DNA of 64,000 bases, from NCBI GenBank assembly GCA_947649615.1, contig CANSSG010000006.1, positions 1-64,000 on the forward strand. Reading direction: 5' to 3'. The position numbers and the translations under genes are program-made. Source of the DNA: an uncultured Clostridia bacterium (GTDB taxonomy: Bacteria; Bacillota; Clostridia; Oscillospirales; Oscillospiraceae). The notes beneath the pieces are model-generated. The model worked only from the letters and a program-made list of their open reading frames with translations, was not told where the DNA came from and made no database searches. Below are positions 60,145-64,000 of this stretch, in pieces. How positions within the stretch are numbered: position 1 is the stretch's first letter; every line of letters starts with the position of its first letter.

Positions 60145-61085
60145 TGCTGCTGCTGATTCAATACACCCTCATCTTTGCGTCCGTGCTGGTGCTGGTGGCG
60201 CTGGGCGGCTGCTTCTCCGAGCACAGCGGCGTCATCAATATCGGCCTGGAGGGCATCATGGTTATGGGTGCGCTGGGCGGTGCGCTGATGATGAAATACC
60301 TGCCGGCGGGGACGCCCGCCCTGGTGATGATCCTGCTGGCCATCCTGGCGGCGGTGGCGGTGGGGATGCTGTTTTCCCTGCTGCTGGGCGTGGCGGCTAT
60401 CCGGTTCAGCGCAGACCAAACCCTGGTGGGTACGGCCCTGAACCTGCTTGGCCCCGCCGCCGCCGTGGTGCTGGTGCGGGCCATCAATATGGCTGAGAGC
60501 GCCGACAATGTGTCCTCTACCGTGGTGTACGGCCAGGCGAAAAAGGCGTTCCTCATGAACATCGGCCGGTTTGAATTCAACTGGTTCATGCTTATCGCCC
60601 TGCTGGTGCTTATCGCTTCCTTTATCGTGCTGTACAAGACCCGGTTCGGCCTGCGGCTTATGGCCTGCGGCGAGCATCCCCAGGCGGCGGACTCCGTGGG
60701 CATCAACGTCTATAAGATGCGCTACGCCGGGGTGCTGATCTCCGGCGCCCTGGGCGGCTTGGGCGGCCTGGTTTACATTACCGCCGGCGTGAGCGAGTGG
60801 AAGTTTGAAAACGGCGTGGCGGGCTTCGGCTTCCTGGCATTGGCCGTCATGATCTTCGGGCAGTGGAAGCCGGTGAACATCGGGCTGGCGGCGCTGCTGT
60901 TCGGACTGTTCCGGGCGCTGTCCAACGTGTATACCGGGTTCCCCGCGCTGGTGGCGATGAAGCTGCCCAGCTCCCTTTACAATATGCTGCCCTACATCAT
61001 TTCCCTGGTGGTGCTGGTGTTCGTGTCCAAAAAATCCAGGGCGCCTAAGGCGGAGGGGATTCCCTACGACAAGGGGCAGCGCTAA
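60144..61085 (+). CDS. nupQ: Nucleoside ABC transporter permease 2
   Basis: A 313-residue permease of the same family with about eight membrane segments. [20 protein letters not shown] near 20-40 and [20 protein letters not shown] near 95, followed by [31 protein letters not shown], the cytoplasmic loop that contacts the ATPase, mark the NupQ/YufQ type. Its start overlaps the stop of the first permease gene by one base. It is followed after 26 bases by a uridine phosphorylase gene. Confidence 0.93.
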   Translation: MLLLIQYTLIFASVLVLVALGGCFSEHSGVINIGLEGIMVMGALGGALMMKYLPAGTPALVMILLAILAAVAVGMLFSLLLGVAAIRFSADQTLVGTALNLLGPAAAVVLVRAINMAESADNVSSTVVYGQAKKAFLMNIGRFEFNWFMLIALLVLIASFIVLYKTRFGLRLMACGEHPQAADSVGINVYKMRYAGVLISGALGGLGGLVYITAGVSEWKFENGVAGFGFLALAVMIFGQWKPVNIGLAALLFGLFRALSNVYTGFPALVAMKLPSSLYNMLPYIISLVVLVFVSKKSRAPKAEGIPYDKGQR

Positions 61086-61111
61086 TTTTGAGACAGGATG
61101 GTGGAAATGTT

Positions 61112-61894
61112 ATGAAAAATTATTCCGAGGACGCAAGCCGTCTCTACCATATCCAGGTGGCCCCCGGCGAGGTGGGCCGGTACGTCATCCTCCCAGGCGA
61201 CCCGAAGCGGTGCGCGAAGATCGCCCAGTACTTTGCCAATCCCGTACTGGTGGCGGACAACCGGGAATATGTGACCTACACCGGAACCCTGGACGGGGTG
61301 AAGGTCAGCGTTACGTCTACCGGCATCGGGGGGCCTTCGGCTTCCATCGCCATGGAAGAGCTTGTCCGCTGCGGCGCGGACACCTTTGTGCGGGTAGGCA
61401 CCTGCGGCGGGATGCAGGAGCCGGTGAAAAGCGGCGGCATCGTTGTCGCTACCGGCGCCATCCGCATGGAAGGCACCAGCCGGGAATACGCGCCTATGGA
61501 GTTCCCCGCCGTGGCGGATTTGGAGGTCACCAACGCCTTGGTGGCCGCCGCAAAAGAGAAGGGCTTCGATTTCCACACCGGCGTGGTCCAGTGCAAGGAC
61601 TCCTTCTATGGGCAGCATGAGCCGGAGGTCAAGCCGGTCAGTTATGAACTGCTCAATAAATGGGAAGCATGGAAGAGACTGGGCTGCCTGGCTTCCGAAA
61701 TGGAGTCGGCGGCGCTGTTCGTGGTGGCGAGCTGCCTGCGGGTGCGCTGCGGGTCCTGCTTCCTGGTGGTGGCTAACCAGGAGCGGGAGAAGCTGGGGCT
61801 GGAAAACCCCGTGGTCCACGACACCGACGGCCCTATCCAGGTGGCTGTGGAAGCGATCCGGAAGCTGATCCGGGCAGACCAGGACAAATCATAA
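61112..61894 (+). CDS. udp: Uridine phosphorylase
   Basis: A 260-residue nucleoside phosphorylase of the Udp/DeoD (NP-I) family. [16 protein letters not shown] near 20, [15 protein letters not shown] near 70, [19 protein letters not shown] near 92 and the uridine-type [20 protein letters not shown] near 190 are seen. The reaction is uridine plus phosphate to uracil and ribose-1-phosphate. I chose ATG 61112 after GGTGGAAA; a TTG at 61088 would add eight residues without an SD. It follows the transporter genes directly. Confidence 0.92.
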   Translation: MKNYSEDASRLYHIQVAPGEVGRYVILPGDPKRCAKIAQYFANPVLVADNREYVTYTGTLDGVKVSVTSTGIGGPSASIAMEELVRCGADTFVRVGTCGGMQEPVKSGGIVVATGAIRMEGTSREYAPMEFPAVADLEVTNALVAAAKEKGFDFHTGVVQCKDSFYGQHEPEVKPVSYELLNKWEAWKRLGCLASEMESAALFVVASCLRVRCGSCFLVVANQEREKLGLENPVVHDTDGPIQVAVEAIRKLIRADQDKS

Positions 61895-61909
61895 GGAGGC
61901 CTTTGCCAT

Positions 61910-62575
61910 ATGGACGTGAAGGAAATTTTGAAGCATGTAGACCACACCCTGCTCTTGCAGCCCTCTACCTGGGCGGAAATCAAGCAGATCTGCGACGACG
62001 CCGTGAAGTACGGTACGGCGTCCGTGTGCATCCCGCCCTGCTATGTGAAGGAAGCCAGCGGGTACTTGCAGGGGAAAATGGCCGTCTGCACCGTCATCGG
62101 CTTCCCCAACGGGAACGCGACTACCGCCGTCAAGGCCTTCGAGACCAAGGACGCCATCGCCAACGGCGCGTCGGAAATCGACATGGTTATCAACATCGGC
62201 TGGCTGCGGGACGGGCGGTTCGACCTGGTGGAAAATGAAATCCGGACGCTGAAAGCCGCCTGCGGGGATAAGGTTTTGAAGGTGATTATTGAAACCTGCC
62301 TGCTGACGGAAGAGGAAAAGGTCAAAATGTGCGAACTGGTCACCAACGCCGGCGCGGACTATATTAAGACCTCCACCGGCTTCTCCAAGGGCGGGGCAAC
62401 CTTCGCGGATGTGGAGCTGTTCGCCAAGCATGTGGGTCCCAACGTGAAGATCAAGGCCGCAGGAGGCATTTCCTCCCTGGACGACGCGGAGAAGTTCCTC
62501 TCCCTGGGCGCAGACCGCCTGGGTACCAGCCGGATTGTGAAGCTGGTGAAAAACGAGGAAGCTTCCGGCTATTGA
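61910..62575 (+). CDS. deoC: Deoxyribose-phosphate aldolase
   Basis: A 221-residue class I aldolase splitting deoxyribose-5-phosphate to glyceraldehyde-3-phosphate and acetaldehyde. [11 protein letters not shown] at the start, [19 protein letters not shown] near 60, [15 protein letters not shown] near 125, and the Schiff-base Lys in [14 protein letters not shown] near 155 are seen, with [13 protein letters not shown] near 185. All catalytic residues are present. Normal length. The SD AAGGAGG is 15 bases after the udp stop. Confidence 0.96.
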   Translation: MDVKEILKHVDHTLLLQPSTWAEIKQICDDAVKYGTASVCIPPCYVKEASGYLQGKMAVCTVIGFPNGNATTAVKAFETKDAIANGASEIDMVINIGWLRDGRFDLVENEIRTLKAACGDKVLKVIIETCLLTEEEKVKMCELVTNAGADYIKTSTGFSKGGATFADVELFAKHVGPNVKIKAAGGISSLDDAEKFLSLGADRLGTSRIVKLVKNEEASGY

Positions 62576-62590
62576 GAAAGGAGGCCTGGG

Positions 62591-63010
62591 ATGGAAAAAG
62601 AGCTTGTGCAGCGCATGATTGACCTTGCCGTCAAGCAGATGGATTTTTCCTACGTCCCCTATTCCCATTTCCATGTAGGCGCCGCCCTGCTGGCCCAGGA
62701 TGGAAAGCTTTACGGCGGCTGCAACATTGAGAACGCCGCCTACGGCCCTACCAACTGCGCCGAGCGCACCGCCTTTTTTAAGGCCGTCAGCGAGGGGGAG
62801 CGGCGGTTCGCCGCTATCTGCATCGTTGGAGGCAAGGAGGGGGTGCTCACAGAATACGCCGCCCCCTGCGGCGTGTGCCGGCAGGTGATGATGGAGTTCT
62901 GCGACCCGGATACCTTCCGGATCATCCTGGCTACCAGCCGGGAGCAGTATGAAATTTTTACCCTGGGGGAGCTGCTGCCCATGGGCTTCGGGCCGGGCAA
63001 CCTGGCATGA
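62591..63010 (+). CDS. cdd: Cytidine deaminase
   Basis: A 139-residue homotetramer-type Cdd that converts cytidine and deoxycytidine to uridines. SYVPYSHFHVGAALLAQDGK near 20-40, the zinc and catalytic motif CAERTAFF near 56, and PCGVCRQVM near 93 are complete. AAAGGAGG lies upstream, 15 bases after deoC. It feeds Udp and DeoC. Confidence 0.95.
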   Translation: MEKELVQRMIDLAVKQMDFSYVPYSHFHVGAALLAQDGKLYGGCNIENAAYGPTNCAERTAFFKAVSEGERRFAAICIVGGKEGVLTEYAAPCGVCRQVMMEFCDPDTFRIILATSREQYEIFTLGELLPMGFGPGNLA

Positions 63011-63042
63011 AGGGGCGAGCCTAAGAGAGGACGGAGGAAATC

Positions 63043-63864
63043 ATGCATACAGTATATGAAAAACTGAAAACCTGCCTGGACAGCGTCCGGGCCAAGACGG
63101 ATTTTACACCGGAAACCGCCCTGGTTCTCGGTTCCGGCCTGGGGGATTACGCGGAGGAAATCCAGATTGAACAGACGATCGACTACACCAGCATCGAGGG
63201 GTTCCCCACCTCTACGGTGGCGGGGCATAAGGGGCGGTTTGTCCTTGGCTATGTCCAGGATGTGCCCGTGGTGATTATGCAGGGGCGGGTTCACTACTAC
63301 GAAGGGTACCCTATGTCCGATGTGGTGCTGCCTACGCGGCTGATGGGCCTGATGGGGGCGAAGAAGCTGATCCTTACCAACGCGGCGGGAGGCATCAATA
63401 CCAGCTTTCAGCCAGGATGCTTTATGCTGCTGACGGACCACATCACTACCGGCATACCCAGTCCGCTCATCGGGCCGAACCTGGACGAGCTTGGCCCCCG
63501 GTTCCCCGATATGAGCGAGGTCTACAGCCGCCGGATGCGGGAGATCATCAAGGGGGAGGCGGCAAAGCTAAACCTGCCCCTCCATGAGGGCGTGTATGTC
63601 CAGCTTACCGGGCCGGCCTATGAGACCCCGGCGGAAATCCGTATGTGCCGCGCCTGGGGCGGCGACGCGGTGGGCATGAGCACCGCCTGCGAAGCTATGG
63701 CGGCGAACCATATGGGGTTGGAGGTCTGCGGTATTTCCTGCATCACAAACCTTGCCGCAGGGATGAGCCAGCAGCCCTTGAACCACAAGGAGGTTCAGGA
63801 GACGGCGGACCGGGTGGCGGTTCAGTTCAAGCAGTTGATTACCGCAATCATTGGCAGTATATAA
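63043..63864 (+). CDS. punA: Purine-nucleoside phosphorylase, trimeric type
   Basis: A 273-residue PNP of the PunA/human-like type, acting on guanosine, inosine and deoxy forms. ALVLGSGLGDYAEEI near 28, FPTSTVAGHKGRFVLG near 58, MQGRVHYYEGYPM near 80, LTNAAGGINTSFQPG near 113, and GPAYETPAEIRMCRAWGGDAVGMST near 190, which holds the Glu and Asn region of purine recognition, are seen. SD GGACGGAGG. It is the last gene of the operon and is followed by a terminator. Confidence 0.94.
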   Translation: MHTVYEKLKTCLDSVRAKTDFTPETALVLGSGLGDYAEEIQIEQTIDYTSIEGFPTSTVAGHKGRFVLGYVQDVPVVIMQGRVHYYEGYPMSDVVLPTRLMGLMGAKKLILTNAAGGINTSFQPGCFMLLTDHITTGIPSPLIGPNLDELGPRFPDMSEVYSRRMREIIKGEAAKLNLPLHEGVYVQLTGPAYETPAEIRMCRAWGGDAVGMSTACEAMAANHMGLEVCGISCITNLAAGMSQQPLNHKEVQETADRVAVQFKQLITAIIGSI

Positions 63865-63877
63865 ATTCAAATAAGAG

Positions 63878-63906
63878 ACCGGAGGGCGTACAGGCCCTCC
63901 GGTTTT
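63878..63906. terminator. Terminator between punA and rlmH
   Basis: ACCGGAGGGC-gtaca-GGCCCTCCGGTTTT, usable by both converging genes. Confidence 0.85.
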
Positions 63907-63907
63907 C

Positions 63908-64000
63908 CTATTTGTGGTATTTCCCGCCCTCTAAAATCTGAAACCCCCGGTAAATCTGTTCCAACACCATCACCCGCGCCAGATGGTGGGGGAACGTCAT
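63908..64000 (-). CDS. rlmH: 23S rRNA pseudouridine1915-N3-methyltransferase, C-terminal end only
   Basis: The last 30 codons of a minus-strand gene run off the window edge. [20 protein letters not shown] followed by [10 protein letters not shown] is the highly conserved RlmH C-terminus, part of the SPOUT knot and the 23S helix 69 contact. RlmH methylates pseudouridine 1915. The N-terminal part is outside the window. Confidence 0.92.
   Translation of the reverse strand: MTFPHHLARVMVLEQIYRGFQILEGGKYHK

Overview
The window looks like a chromosomal segment of a GC-rich, Gram-positive gut Clostridium relative, most likely of the Oscillospiraceae. The reasons are strong SD motifs with sigma-A type promoters (TTGACA, 17 bp, TATAAT), several lipoprotein signals, DUF3796/XRE and BlaI/M56 gene pairs, a SEC-C tailed SecA and host-glycan enzymes. 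The family assignment is inference; no rRNA or marker search was possible.

Layout. 1-1130 is a graveyard of mobile DNA: 3' ends of three different transposases and a frameshifted phage (XkdQ-like) fragment. It lies beside tRNA-Ala and tRNA-Gln (1133-1369, minus strand). 1760-4561 is accessory: a serine recombinase, a DUF3796 membrane protein with its XRE partner, and two more XRE regulators. 4640-9315 holds an EF-P-type reductase, a complete 25-codon mini-gene, a RibD/DHFR-like reductase, a GH36 alpha-galactosidase and an orphan immunity protein. 9484-15175 is a tightly coupled run: secA, an unknown gene, pgeF and an oligopeptide-binding-type lipoprotein. 15335-17248 has an XRE regulator divergent from a membrane-anchored unknown, then a radical SAM enzyme; tRNA-Leu follows. 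17681-21176 is a BlaI/M56-peptidase pair, with a clear operator, followed by a secreted protein of three Cys/His-rich repeats. 21286-22860 is a uracil permease behind a leader peptide and attenuator. 22974-32590 is mixed: rsmA, a MITE-like element, a TSUP transporter, an ABC exporter with its XRE regulator, a tandem OB-fold SSB, an Suv3-like helicase, a flavoprotein and a DUF3786 protein.

32644-47080 is a glycan-utilisation region: an L-fucose isomerase-type enzyme, GH38 alpha-mannosidase, GH130 mannoside phosphorylase, a CUT1-type ABC importer (lipoprotein and two permeases), GH20 hexosaminidase, a YesL-type membrane protein and a GH3 glycosidase. The enzyme set fits breakdown of host N-glycans. 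It is followed by pta and a rubrerythrin.

49296-63864 appears to be one physiological unit for nucleosides. Two lipoproteins join a sugar-type solute-binding domain to a 5'-nucleotidase C-terminal-like domain. They precede a hybrid histidine kinase with two receiver domains. Next come a BMP-family nucleoside ABC importer (lipoprotein, ATPase, two permeases) and the salvage enzymes Udp, DeoC, Cdd and PNP. The window ends in the 3' end of rlmH.

The strongest candidates for undescribed biology are the solute-binding/5'-nucleotidase-tail lipoproteins with their kinase, the pyrL-like attenuator before the uracil permease, the BlaI/M56/Cys-His repeat cluster and the 25-codon mini-gene.
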